64,000 nt of DNA from Pseudomonas coleopterorum (GTDB lineage Bacteria; Pseudomonadota; Gammaproteobacteria; Pseudomonadales; Pseudomonadaceae), in contig NZ_FNTZ01000001.1 in assembly GCF_900105555.1 (NCBI RefSeq), forward strand, positions 1,550,001-1,614,000, read 5' to 3'. A program made the position numbers and the translations under genes. The notes beneath the pieces were generated by a model that had not been told where the DNA came from, made no database searches, and worked only from the letters and a program-made list of their open reading frames with translations. Shown here piece after piece: positions 36,189 through 46,725 of the stretch (position 1 is its first letter; every line of letters starts with the position of its first letter).

Positions 36189-38528
36189 ATGACTCACTTC
36201 CCTCAGCGCTCACTTGCGCTATGCGTTTCGCTGTTCATCGCCGGCCTGGCACAGGCGGCGCCGGTTGCCATCAATCTACCTGCGCAGCCGCTGGGCGACT
36301 CACTGCAAACCCTTGGCCGAGCCAGTGGCCTGCAGGTGGTCTACGAGCCTGCTGCCGTGACGGGCAAGACCGCGCCGCAGGTGACGGGCCAGATGGAGCC
36401 AGGCGTGGCGCTGCAGCGCTTGCTGGCGGGCAGTGGGTTGGTGGGCAGTGTGCAGGGCAACGTGGTCAGCGTGACTGCTCCCACGGCCGCTTCGGCCGGT
36501 GCCGTGGAGCTCGGCGCAACCGCAGTCTCGGCGCAGGGCAATGCCCTGGAAGGGATCGCGACGACCGAGGGTACCGGTTCCTACACCACCGGCAGCATGA
36601 ACACTGCGACCAAGCTGCCGCTGTCGATTCGCGAAACACCGCAGTCGGTCACGGTCGTCACGCGTCAACGCATGGACGATCAGAACATGACCGACCTCAA
36701 CGACGTGGTGAAGAACACCACAGGTGTGATCGTGCAGTCCTATGGTCCGGAACGAGTCAGCTACGTGGCGCGGGGTTTCAGCGTCGACAATCTGATGTAT
36801 GACGGTCTGCCGACCGATGTGTCCACCTACACCCAGGACGTGGTGACCGGCGCCGATTCGGCGATGTTCGATCGCGTGGAAGTGGTCCGTGGCGCGACCG
36901 GCTTGATGCAAGGCGCGGGCAACCCGGCGGCGGCCATCAACATGGTGCGCAAGAAGCCCACCGCAGATCTGCAGGCCAGCGTTACCGCGAGTGCCGGGAC
37001 CTGGGACCGCTACCGGACCGAAGTCGATGTGTCCGGGCCCCTGAACCAGCAGGGCAGTGTGCGAGGACGTCTGGTCAGCGCCTACCAGGATGGCAACAGC
37101 TTCCAGGATTACGTCGAGCGCGAACGCGGTGTTTTCTACGGAGTGCTCGAAGCTGACGTGACCGATGCGACCACGCTGACACTGGGCGCCTCTCATCAGG
37201 ATGACAACAAGGCCAACAACTGGACGGGCCTTCCGCTCAGCGCCGCGGGCACCGATCTGCACCTGTCGCGCTCGACCTACGTCGGCCCCAAGTGGGCCTA
37301 TTGGGATACCGACAACACCCAGGCGTTCGCCAACCTGCAGCACGCCTTCGATAACGGCTGGAAGATCAACCTGGCGATGAACAAGATGTGGGCGCGCATC
37401 CACATGCTCGGCGCCTACAGCTATTACAGCGGTGACGAACTCTCGTTCGGTGGCGGCAATTATATCTATACCGACGACCACAGCTCCTATGACCTCTACG
37501 CCTCAGGACCTTTCCAGCTGTTCGGGCGCGAGCATGAACTGGTGGTGGGCACCGGTTACCGTGAAGAGTTGTTCGACGGTCACGGCGGCTATGGCGATGT
37601 CACCGAGCAGAAGCCCAGTTATGATCTACAGGGCTGGACGCTCAAGACCGACAACTCTCAAGTGGGCACTTACGTGACCACTCGGTGGAACCTGGCGGAC
37701 GATCTCAAGCTGATCCTGGGTGGGCGTCTGGACTGGTACGACGCCGACATCGAAAGCACCGGCGGAGCCAAGAGCGACTACAAGGTCACCCGTCATGTGA
37801 CCCGCTATGCGGGGCTGGTCTACGACATCGACGATACCTACTCGGTGTACACCAGTTTCACCGACATCTTCAAACCGCAAAGTGCACTGGATGCAGGCGG
37901 ATCGGTCATCGCGCCCATCGTTGGCAAGAACTACGAGATCGGTGTGAAGGGCGCGTACCTGGACGGCCGACTCAATGCCGGTGCGGCGCTGTTCCTGGTC
38001 AATCAGGAAAACCGTGCGACCAACGATCTGAGCGGCCCCAGCCCTTGCCCCAGCGCGCCGACGTCCATCTACTGTTCACGTGCCTCGGGTGAAGTGCAAA
38101 GCAAGGGTATCGACCTGGACGTCAGTGGTGCGATCACCGACAACTGGAATGCCAGTGCCGGTTACACCTACACCCACGTGATCTACAAGAAGGACGACGT
38201 CAACCAAGGCAACCGCTTCTCGCCGGAAATGCCTCGGCACCTGCTCAAGCTCAACACCACCTATCGCCTGCCGCAGTTCGAGAAGTGGCGAGTGGGCGGT
38301 ACGTTGACGGCGCAGACCGAAACCCATCCCGAGGGCTATTCGAACTTCGAGCAGGACAGCTATGCCCTGGTCGACCTGATGGTGGGCTACAAGGTCAGCG
38401 AAAATGTGGATACCCGCATAAACTTCAACAATGTCTTCGACCGCAGCTATTACAGTGGTGTGGGCTTTGGCAGTTTGAATTACGGCGATCCGCGCAATGC
38501 GGTCTTCACCGTGAAGTGGACGCTGTAA
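36189..38528 (+). CDS. TonB-dependent siderophore receptor with STN signalling domain
   Basis: Outer-membrane ferric-siderophore receptor, 779 residues, of the FpvA/FoxA transducer type. Signal peptide ends at about residue 20 (LAQA-APV). The STN domain spans about 22-100 (INLPAQPLGDSLQTLGRASGL, VALQRLLAGSGL). Then come a linker, the plug (LPLSIRETPQSVTVVTRQRMDD) and the barrel, ending LKW-type FTVKWTL. It is a tandem paralogue of the preceding gene. No sigma factor or anti-sigma gene lies beside it in this window, so its signalling partner must be elsewhere or absent. I chose the ATG at 36189, which starts the signal peptide. Confidence 0.93.
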   Translation: MTHFPQRSLALCVSLFIAGLAQAAPVAINLPAQPLGDSLQTLGRASGLQVVYEPAAVTGKTAPQVTGQMEPGVALQRLLAGSGLVGSVQGNVVSVTAPTAASAGAVELGATAVSAQGNALEGIATTEGTGSYTTGSMNTATKLPLSIRETPQSVTVVTRQRMDDQNMTDLNDVVKNTTGVIVQSYGPERVSYVARGFSVDNLMYDGLPTDVSTYTQDVVTGADSAMFDRVEVVRGATGLMQGAGNPAAAINMVRKKPTADLQASVTASAGTWDRYRTEVDVSGPLNQQGSVRGRLVSAYQDGNSFQDYVERERGVFYGVLEADVTDATTLTLGASHQDDNKANNWTGLPLSAAGTDLHLSRSTYVGPKWAYWDTDNTQAFANLQHAFDNGWKINLAMNKMWARIHMLGAYSYYSGDELSFGGGNYIYTDDHSSYDLYASGPFQLFGREHELVVGTGYREELFDGHGGYGDVTEQKPSYDLQGWTLKTDNSQVGTYVTTRWNLADDLKLILGGRLDWYDADIESTGGAKSDYKVTRHVTRYAGLVYDIDDTYSVYTSFTDIFKPQSALDAGGSVIAPIVGKNYEIGVKGAYLDGRLNAGAALFLVNQENRATNDLSGPSPCPSAPTSIYCSRASGEVQSKGIDLDVSGAITDNWNASAGYTYTHVIYKKDDVNQGNRFSPEMPRHLLKLNTTYRLPQFEKWRVGGTLTAQTETHPEGYSNFEQDSYALVDLMVGYKVSENVDTRINFNNVFDRSYYSGVGFGSLNYGDPRNAVFTVKWTL

Positions 38529-38612
38529 GGCGCGACTCACTTGGGTAGTGGCAGTGCGTGCGGCGTCGTCACTGCCCTGGCGCTTCAGGGCTTTGTCCTT
38601 TATGGAGCTGCT

Positions 38613-39368
38613 GTGAAAACACTCCTCATCATCGGCATCGGTGCCGGTCATCCCGAACACATTACCGTCCAGGCCGCCCGTGCGCTGGCACGGGTCGATG
38701 TGTTCTTCCTGTTGGAAAAGGGCGAGCACAAGGGCAAGCTCAATGCCCTGCGTCGCGACATTCTGGAACGTCACACAGCGCCTGGCGCGCATCGAGTGGT
38801 CGAGGTGCTTCAGCCCGAGCGTCCGGCCGACTCGGATTATCGGGCGTCGGTGGATGTTCTGAACACGCGCAAGCGTGCGGTCTTCGAGCAACTGCTGGAC
38901 TACGAAGTGGCCGATGGCGAGTGCGCTGGGGTGCTGGTGTGGGGCGATCCGTCGCTGTACGACAGTACGCTGCGCATCGTCGAGGCGATTGCTGCCGACG
39001 GGGTGCGGGCGCTGGACTATAAAGTGTTTCCCGGCGTGACCAGCGTTCAGGCGCTGACGGCGGCGCACCGGATCACCCTCAACAGCATTGCCGGCGCGGT
39101 GCAGATCACCACGGGGCGGCGTCTGGCGGCGGGGATGCCGGATGGGGTCGATACGGTGGTGGTGATGCTCGATGCGCAGGACGGCTTCCTGGCCTTGCTT
39201 GGGGAGGACCTGGATATCTATTGGGGCGCTTATGTGGGGACAGTGGATGAAGTGCTGCTGAGCGGACGGCTCGATGACATGGCCGACACCATCGTTCAGG
39301 CGCGGCAGGAGGCGCGGCGTCGGCATGGGTGGATCATGGACAGTTATCTGCTCAGGCGGCGTACCTGA
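38613..39368 (+). CDS. cobF: Precorrin-6A synthase (deacetylating)
   Basis: SAM-dependent methyltransferase of the aerobic cobalamin pathway: methylates precorrin-5 at C-1 with loss of the acetyl unit. 251 residues. It starts KTLLIIGIGAGHPEHIT (glycine-rich SAM region of tetrapyrrole methylases) and contains VLVWGDPSLYDSTLRI, FPGVTSVQALTAAHRI and GWIMDSYLL. I chose the GTG at 38613, with GGAG five bases upstream (38604-38607). It is separate from the other cob genes at 18447-27252 and has no riboswitch of its own that I can see. Confidence 0.93.
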   Translation: MKTLLIIGIGAGHPEHITVQAARALARVDVFFLLEKGEHKGKLNALRRDILERHTAPGAHRVVEVLQPERPADSDYRASVDVLNTRKRAVFEQLLDYEVADGECAGVLVWGDPSLYDSTLRIVEAIAADGVRALDYKVFPGVTSVQALTAAHRITLNSIAGAVQITTGRRLAAGMPDGVDTVVVMLDAQDGFLALLGEDLDIYWGAYVGTVDEVLLSGRLDDMADTIVQARQEARRRHGWIMDSYLLRRRT

Positions 39369-39370
39369 CA

Positions 39371-39536
39371 CTCCGCGGCGCAGCCGGACGCGGCTCGCGC
39401 CGCTGCTACAGGGGTTGTGTTGTGGGCGGTGGGTGCGAGGGGACTGTAGCAGCGGTGCAAGCCGCGTCGGCGGAAAAGGTGATCTGTCTGATACCCCGCG
39501 GCGCAGCCGGACGCGGCTCGCGCCGCTGCTACAGGG
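39371..39536. repeat. Cluster of three REP elements
   Basis: Two direct copies (about 39371-39414 and 39494-39536) of a roughly 40-bp unit with GACGCGGCTCGCGCCGCTGC and CTACAGGG, and one inverted copy (39444-39473, CTGTAGCAGCGG then GCAAGCCGCGTCGG). The inverted pairs form long stems. They fill most of the gap between cobF and the hybrid kinase. The same family occurs at 53845-53918. Confidence 0.9.
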
Positions 39537-39614
39537 ATTTTGCGTTGCGCAGGCTTGTATTACCCCTACGTCGAGGTCACCATCAGCGCACCCTGCGTTC
39601 CGCTGTGAGCCGAT

Positions 39615-41675
<2,061 letters not shown>

Positions 41676-41694
41676 AACTGGTTCTGCAGACATT

Positions 41695-41718
41695 AAAAAG
41701 CCCCGCCATGGCGGGGCT
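41695..41718 (-). terminator. Terminator of the 47-codon minus-strand gene
   Basis: Stem AGCCCCGCC / GGCGGGGCT (41699-41707 with 41710-41718). The run of A at 41695-41699 becomes a T run only on the minus strand. On the plus strand there is no T run, so this serves the small gene 41736-41879 rather than the kinase. Confidence 0.8.
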
Positions 41719-41735
41719 GCACACTACCAGCAGGC

Positions 41736-41879
41736 TCATCGGGTCAATCTGGCATTCAGGATCGCGTCGCGCACCAGCGGACGGCAGGCTTCGACAAAAG
41801 CGATCAACTGACTGGCCGGGATCGAGCCCAATGCACTGACAGGGGTGTGGCGGATGGTGTTATATTCCTGCGCTGACAT
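41736..41879 (-). CDS. Small protein of unknown function (47 aa)
   Basis: A 47-residue frame starting MSAQEYNTIRHTPVSALGS and ending ILNARLTR, predicted soluble, with a helical C-terminal half (ASQLIAFVEACRPLVRDA). Support: GAGAGG Shine-Dalgarno (41888-41893) with an 8-base spacer, a terminator 17 bp beyond the stop whose T run is only on this strand, and good GC-third codons. No family is recognised. A 12-bp hairpin lies in its leader. Confidence 0.65.
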   Translation of the reverse strand: MSAQEYNTIRHTPVSALGSIPASQLIAFVEACRPLVRDAILNARLTR

Positions 41880-41918
41880 GGCGGATACCTCTCAAGGGTT
41901 TCATTCGATGTGTCACCC

Positions 41919-41950
41919 GAGCCGCCGGGACTCTCACCTCCCGGTGGCTC
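41919..41950 (-). ncRNA. 12-bp hairpin in the leader of the 47-codon gene
   Basis: GAGCCGCCGGGA (41919-41930) pairs over 12 bp, with one G-T/G-U type pair, with TCCCGGTGGCTC (41939-41950) around an 8-base loop. On the minus strand it ends 40 bases before the ATG. On the plus strand it is followed by TCTTTTACTT and could act as a weak terminator. Whether it is a regulatory leader is unknown. The rest of 41951-42055 shows nothing else that I can name. Confidence 0.5.
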
Positions 41951-42055
41951 TCTTTTACTTGGTTCGCCAGGCACGCAAAAGCGTTCAATATTTAAGATGG
42001 TCAGTCGCCGTACGGTATGTTAGGCCCACGCTGATCCTCCCTTCGCCATACTCAT

Positions 42056-42994
42056 TCAACCCTGCACGAACACCAGCGCCTTGAGGCCGCTGGCCGGATC
42101 GATATCGGCAAACTCCGGCGGATTGTCCAGACGTCGCTCCAGACGCAGACTCGGCGCCTCGCGACGCAATTCCTCGACGAGAAACTCCGGACCCAGCGCC
42201 GGATCGTTCATGCAGGCCAGTACCACACCCGACTCGCTGAGCAGTTCCGGCAGGCGACGCAGCACCCGCTGGTAATCCTTGGTCAGCAGAAAGCTGCCTT
42301 TCTGGAACGACGGCGGGTCGATGATGACCATGTCGTATGGACCGTCCCTGCAGACTCGCGCCCAGGACTTGAACAGATCGTGCCCCAGGAAACTGACCTT
42401 GCCCAGGTCGTGACCATTGAGGTGATGGTTCTCACGTCCCCGGCTCAGGGCGGGGCGCGACATGTCCAGGTTCACCACATGGACGGCGCCACCGGCGATC
42501 GCGGCCACGGAGAACCCACAGGTGTAGGCGAACAGGTTGAGCACCCGTCGGCCCTGGGCATTTTCCCGTACCCAGTCGCGGCCGTAGCGCATGTCCAGAA
42601 ACAGCCCGTTGTTCTGTTTGCGCCCCAGGTCGATACGGTACTGCAGACCGTTTTCGGTCAGGATCGCCTGCTCTTGCGCCTCGCCGACCAGCCATTGCAC
42701 GTCGCTGCTGGGTAGATAGCGGTGTTGCAGGGCAAGGCTGCGCGCGCCGCTGCTGGCCCACTCCGGCGAGTCGCCGAGTTGGGTCAACAGATGTTGCAAG
42801 GCGGTCAGTTGCTCGGCCGGCGGCTCCTTGAACAGCGACACCAGCACGATGCCCTGCAGCCAATCGACCGTCAGTTGCTCAAGCCCTGGCCAGCGCCGCC
42901 CGCGGCCGTGAAACAGCCGGCGGGTTTCCAGCGGTGGCTGAGTGAGGGCCTGAAGCAGGTGTTGGTGCAAGGTGGCGACGGCGTCGGCGTTCAT
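42056..42994 (-). CDS. Class I SAM-dependent methyltransferase (RlmI/RlmK-like domain)
   Basis: A 312-residue protein whose C-terminal two thirds is the SAM methyltransferase domain found in RlmI and RlmK rRNA enzymes. Motifs: KQNNGLFLDMRYGRDWV, VLNLFAYTCGFSVAA (SAM motif I), VNLDMSRPAL, and DMVIIDPPSFQKGSF (motif IV). The N-terminal PUA domain of RlmI is missing; a different N-terminal part of about 100 residues is present. The target RNA is not known. Confidence 0.85.
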   Translation of the reverse strand: MNADAVATLHQHLLQALTQPPLETRRLFHGRGRRWPGLEQLTVDWLQGIVLVSLFKEPPAEQLTALQHLLTQLGDSPEWASSGARSLALQHRYLPSSDVQWLVGEAQEQAILTENGLQYRIDLGRKQNNGLFLDMRYGRDWVRENAQGRRVLNLFAYTCGFSVAAIAGGAVHVVNLDMSRPALSRGRENHHLNGHDLGKVSFLGHDLFKSWARVCRDGPYDMVIIDPPSFQKGSFLLTKDYQRVLRRLPELLSESGVVLACMNDPALGPEFLVEELRREAPSLRLERRLDNPPEFADIDPASGLKALVFVQG

Positions 42995-43031
42995 GGTTCA
43001 AATCACGGCTGCAAAGGGCCGGCATTCTACG

Positions 43032-43919
43032 TCAGCTCAGGTACTTTTCGAACCAGCCCAGAGTACGCTCCCAGGCCAGGTCGGCTGCGGCCTTATCGTA
43101 GCGAGGGGTGGAATCGTTGTGAAAGCCATGGTTGGCGCCGGGGTAGATGTACGCCTCGTAGGTCTTGCCCGCCGCCTTGAGCGCCGCCTCGTAGGCCGGC
43201 CAGCCCTCGTTGATGCGTGTGTCCAGCTCGCCGAAATGCAGGAGCAGGGGGGCCTTGATCTTCGGCACATCCTTGGCATCGGCCTGGCGACCATAGAAGG
43301 GCACCGCGCAGGCGAGCTCCGGATAGGCCACCGCTGCGGCATTGGAGACGCCACCGCCATAGCAGAAGCCGGTCATGCCGACCTTGCCGGTGCTGCCCTC
43401 ATGCTGCATCAGCCATGGAATTGCGGCGAAGAAGTCGTTCATCAACTTGGTCGGGTCGACTTTCTCCTGCAAGGCTCGGCCCTTGTCGTCGTTGCCGGGG
43501 TAGCCGCCGACCGAGGTCAGCCCGTCGGGCGCCAGCGCCATATAGCCAGCCTTGGCGACCCGTCGCGCGACGTCTTCGATATAGGGGTTCAGGCCACGGT
43601 TTTCGTGCACCACCACCACGCCGGGGACCTTGCCGGTCGCCTGGGCCGGCCGCACCAGATAGCCACGCACCTGGCCGTGACCGTTCGGCGACGGGTAGGT
43701 GACGTACTCGGCAATGATCTGCGGGTCGGTGAATTCCACCTGCTGGGCCAGCGCGTAGTTGGGGCTCAGGCTGGCCAGCAATGCGCCCGCGGTCAGCCCG
43801 CCGAAAGTGAACAGCGCGGCGCGGTCGAGAAACTCGCGGCGGTTGATCTTGCCGTGAGCGTAGAAGTCGTACAGCTCGAGCAGTTCGGGGGAGAAGTCTT
43901 TGGCACTGAGGCGATCCAT
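43032..43919 (-). CDS. Dienelactone hydrolase family protein with export signal
   Basis: Alpha/beta hydrolase, 295 residues. The N-terminus has a Tat-like signal: [24 protein letters not shown] (twin Arg at about 26-27), so export is probable. The catalytic set of dienelactone hydrolases is visible: Cys in GFCYGGG, Asp in ELDTRINEG and His in GANHGFHND. True dienelactone hydrolases are cytosolic and near 235 residues; exported relatives have unknown substrates. I chose the ATG at 43919. Confidence 0.88.
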   Translation of the reverse strand: MDRLSAKDFSPELLELYDFYAHGKINRREFLDRAALFTFGGLTAGALLASLSPNYALAQQVEFTDPQIIAEYVTYPSPNGHGQVRGYLVRPAQATGKVPGVVVVHENRGLNPYIEDVARRVAKAGYMALAPDGLTSVGGYPGNDDKGRALQEKVDPTKLMNDFFAAIPWLMQHEGSTGKVGMTGFCYGGGVSNAAAVAYPELACAVPFYGRQADAKDVPKIKAPLLLHFGELDTRINEGWPAYEAALKAAGKTYEAYIYPGANHGFHNDSTPRYDKAAADLAWERTLGWFEKYLS

Positions 43920-44003
43920 CGGGTACTCCTGTCGCAGGACACTGGGCGGTGAGGGTTGCACTCATTAAAGCAGCGTTTTGCCACCCGGCCACCGCTTCAT
44001 GCG

Positions 44004-44213
44004 TCAGCGCCGATGCATCAGCTTCCAGTGATCTGCAACCTGGCCCATGGTCTTGGCCTCGCCGCTCTTGAGCCAGGCCATGAAGGCGCGGTCGAAATGA
44101 AAGCTGGGGCCACAGGCCTCGGTGAGGAAGCGCCGCACGTTTTGCGTGTTGCGATAGCCTCGGTCCAACGGGGTGTAACGAGTGATAGGCGCGCTGTGCC
44201 AGTCGAAGTTCAT
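44004..44213 (-). CDS. DUF6434 small protein
   Basis: A 69-residue protein with the DUF6434 pattern: DWHSAPITRYTPLDRGYRNTQNVRRFL, then FHFDRAFMAWLKSGEAKTMGQV and a closing W. It is predicted helical, possibly nucleic-acid binding as SAP-like relatives are, but there is no proven role. It is 84 bp upstream of the hydrolase gene on the same strand. Confidence 0.75.
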   Translation of the reverse strand: MNFDWHSAPITRYTPLDRGYRNTQNVRRFLTEACGPSFHFDRAFMAWLKSGEAKTMGQVADHWKLMHRR

Positions 44214-44377
44214 GAATCGCTATCCTTGGCGAAAAAGGTTGGGAAGGCGTGCCTGGATGATGGCACTGCACACGACGGCCTAGTGTAGCGCCATCCTGCA
44301 TCGGGCACTGTTCCTGCGCCGCGTTTTGCCTCAGAGTCCGTAAATCGCCAATAGTGCCAAACGTCGACGGAAAGATA

Positions 44378-45034
44378 ATGAGCGAAGACCAGTGGACCCA
44401 ACGCATGCAAGACAACGGCTGGCTGTGGAATCCCGCCCAGACCGGCGCCCAGGCGCCTTGCCTGATCCTGGCGCACGGTGCCGGAGCGCCCATGGACAGC
44501 CCGTTCATGAACGCCATGGCCGAGCGTCTGGCGGCCACCGGTGTCAGCGTGGTGCGCTTCGAGTTTCCCTACATGGCCCAGCGCCGTAGTGGCGGCAGCA
44601 AACGTCCGCCCAGCCCGCAGGCGAGCCTGCTGGAGAGCTGGCGACAGGCCTACGCCCTGGTGCGTCCCCTGGTGACCGGAACCCTGGCGGTGGGCGGCAA
44701 GTCCATGGGCGGGCGCATGGCCAGCTTGCTGGCCGACGAATTGGGCGCCGATGCGCTGGTGTGCCTGGGGTATCCGTTCTACCCGGCGGGCAAACCGGAG
44801 AAACCACGTGTCGAGCACCTGGCCAAGCTGCGCACGCCGACCCTGATCATTCAGGGCGAGCGCGATGCACTGGGCAACTGCGAGACGGTGGCGGGCTATG
44901 AACTGTCGGAAGAGATCGAAATGTACTGGCTGAGCGCGGCCGACCACGATCTGAAGCCGTTGAAGGCCTCGGGGTTCAGCCACGACCAGCATCTGCAGAC
45001 CGCTGCCGACCGGATCGTGGCTTTTCTGTCCTGA
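44378..45034 (+). CDS. Alpha/beta hydrolase, Tex30/KANL3-like
   Basis: A 218-residue cytosolic alpha/beta-hydrolase-fold protein. The oxyanion region is LILAHGAGAPMDSPFM, the nucleophile serine is in GGKSMGGRMAS, the acid in IIQGERDALG and the histidine in SAADHDLKP. This pattern matches the Tex30/KANL3 family, whose reaction is unknown. I chose the ATG at 44378 (MSEDQW). It is divergent from the DUF6434 gene. Confidence 0.88.
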   Translation: MSEDQWTQRMQDNGWLWNPAQTGAQAPCLILAHGAGAPMDSPFMNAMAERLAATGVSVVRFEFPYMAQRRSGGSKRPPSPQASLLESWRQAYALVRPLVTGTLAVGGKSMGGRMASLLADELGADALVCLGYPFYPAGKPEKPRVEHLAKLRTPTLIIQGERDALGNCETVAGYELSEEIEMYWLSAADHDLKPLKASGFSHDQHLQTAADRIVAFLS

Positions 45035-45091
45035 TCTGCAGGCTGGACGCGCGCGCTGCCGTGGAGGCGGCGCCGCGCATCCAGAGGCCGA

Positions 45092-46657
45092 TCAGCGGTT
45101 GAAGCGCTCCACCAGCGAGTACTGGCTGTTGGCGGTCTTGGTCAACTCTTCGCTGAGCAATGCCGAGTTCTGCGCCTGCTCGCTGGTTTCATCGGCCAGG
45201 TGCGAGATGGTGGTGATGTTGCGACTGATCTCTTCGGCCACCGCGCTTTGCTCTTCGGTGGCTGCGGCGATCTGGGTGGTCATGTCGGTGATGTTGGCCA
45301 CCGCCTCGCTGATGCCGATCAACGCGCGGTCGGCCTCCAGGACCCGGGCCACGCCATCTTCGGCCTGACGGTGACCGGCATCCATGGTCTGTACGGCGTT
45401 GTTGGCGGTCTGCTGCAGCTTGGCAATCAGCCCGTGGATCTGCCCGGTCGATTCGCTGGTGCGTTGCGCCAGTTGGCGGACTTCATCGGCGACCACGGCA
45501 AAGCCGCGACCCATTTCGCCAGCCCGCGCCGCCTCGATGGCCGCGTTGAGCGCCAAGAGGTTGGTCTGGTCGGCGATGCCCTTGATCACATCCACCACGC
45601 CGCCGATCTCGTCGCTGTCCTTGGCCAGCTGCGTCACGGTCTGCCCGGTTTCGCCCACCACCACCGACAGCCGCTGAATCGCCTCGCGGGTTTCACCAGC
45701 GATGTCGCGGCCGCGACTGGTCAGGCGATTGGCTTCCTGAGTGGCGTCGGCGGTGCGCTGTACATGGCTGGCGACCTCTTGGGTGGTGGCTGCCATCTGG
45801 TTCACCGCCGCGGCGACCTGTTCGGTTTCCAGGCGCTGACGGTCCAGGCCTTGGGAGCTCTGGTGAGCCAGGGCGTCCGACTGTCGGGCCTGACCGGTCA
45901 GGTGTTCGGCGGTGTCCTGTAGACGGGTCAGGCAGGTCTTGAGGCGCGCTTCCTGACTGAGGATGGCCATTTCCAGACGCGCCTGGGCGCCGCGGCTGTC
46001 GGTGTACATCTGCGCGATGAGCGGGTCGGACGTGGTCTGGTCCGCCAGCTTGAGCAGGCGCTTGATGCCGCGCTGCTGCCAGCTCAGGCCGATCAGGCCC
46101 AAGGGAATCGACAGGCCTGCCGCCAGGGCGAAGCCCCACGACGTATTGAGCCAGGCGCCGATCATGAAGCTGATCTGGCTGACCAGAATGAACGGCAGCC
46201 AATCCTGTACCACCGGCATCCAGCGATCGCGGCCGGGTACTGCGGATTTGCCTTTGTTCAACCGTTCATAGAGCGCCTGGGCCCGGCGTATCTGCTCGGC
46301 GGTCGGCTTGACCCGAACCGATTCGTACCCCACCACCTGCTTGTTTTCCAGCACCGGGGTGACGTAGGCATTGACCCAGTAGTAGTCGCCGTTCTCGCAA
46401 CGGTTCTTGACGATACCCATCCACGGCAGACCCTGGCGCAGGGTCGCCCACATGTGCTCGAAGACCGCCGGCGGGACGTCCGGATGGCGCACGGTGTTGT
46501 GCGGCGCGCGAATCAGTTGGTCTCGGGTGAACCCGCTGATCTCCACGAACGCGTCGTTGCAGTAGGTGATCATTCCTTGGGTGTCGGTCGTAGAAATCAG
46601 GCGCTGTTGAGCAGGGAAAGTCCGTTCGCGCTGAGTGATAGGCTGATTGTTACGCAT
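45092..46657 (-). CDS. aer: Aerotaxis receptor Aer (PAS chemoreceptor)
   Basis: Energy-taxis receptor, 521 residues. The N-terminal PAS domain (about 12-115; [51 protein letters not shown]) is the FAD-binding Aer type. It is followed by a membrane hairpin ([18 protein letters not shown] and the next helix, about 155-200), then a cytoplasmic MA domain with [20 protein letters not shown]. No periplasmic sensor domain is present. From memory it matches Aer-2 of P. putida in length. I chose the ATG at 46657; a longer upstream frame would add about 119 residues without homology. Confidence 0.92.
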   Translation of the reverse strand: MRNNQPITQRERTFPAQQRLISTTDTQGMITYCNDAFVEISGFTRDQLIRAPHNTVRHPDVPPAVFEHMWATLRQGLPWMGIVKNRCENGDYYWVNAYVTPVLENKQVVGYESVRVKPTAEQIRRAQALYERLNKGKSAVPGRDRWMPVVQDWLPFILVSQISFMIGAWLNTSWGFALAAGLSIPLGLIGLSWQQRGIKRLLKLADQTTSDPLIAQMYTDSRGAQARLEMAILSQEARLKTCLTRLQDTAEHLTGQARQSDALAHQSSQGLDRQRLETEQVAAAVNQMAATTQEVASHVQRTADATQEANRLTSRGRDIAGETREAIQRLSVVVGETGQTVTQLAKDSDEIGGVVDVIKGIADQTNLLALNAAIEAARAGEMGRGFAVVADEVRQLAQRTSESTGQIHGLIAKLQQTANNAVQTMDAGHRQAEDGVARVLEADRALIGISEAVANITDMTTQIAAATEEQSAVAEEISRNITTISHLADETSEQAQNSALLSEELTKTANSQYSLVERFNR

Positions 46658-46725
46658 GAGTGTCCATTCATTCCGTGGGGCTTTGACAGGTTCTCGGCCA
46701 GATCGGAAAAAGGTTGAGTCAGATT

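Noticed and set aside
41845..42084. A 79-codon plus-strand frame between the kinase and the methyltransferase
   Set aside because: It overlaps the better-supported 47-codon gene and its hairpin leader; no ribosome site or family.
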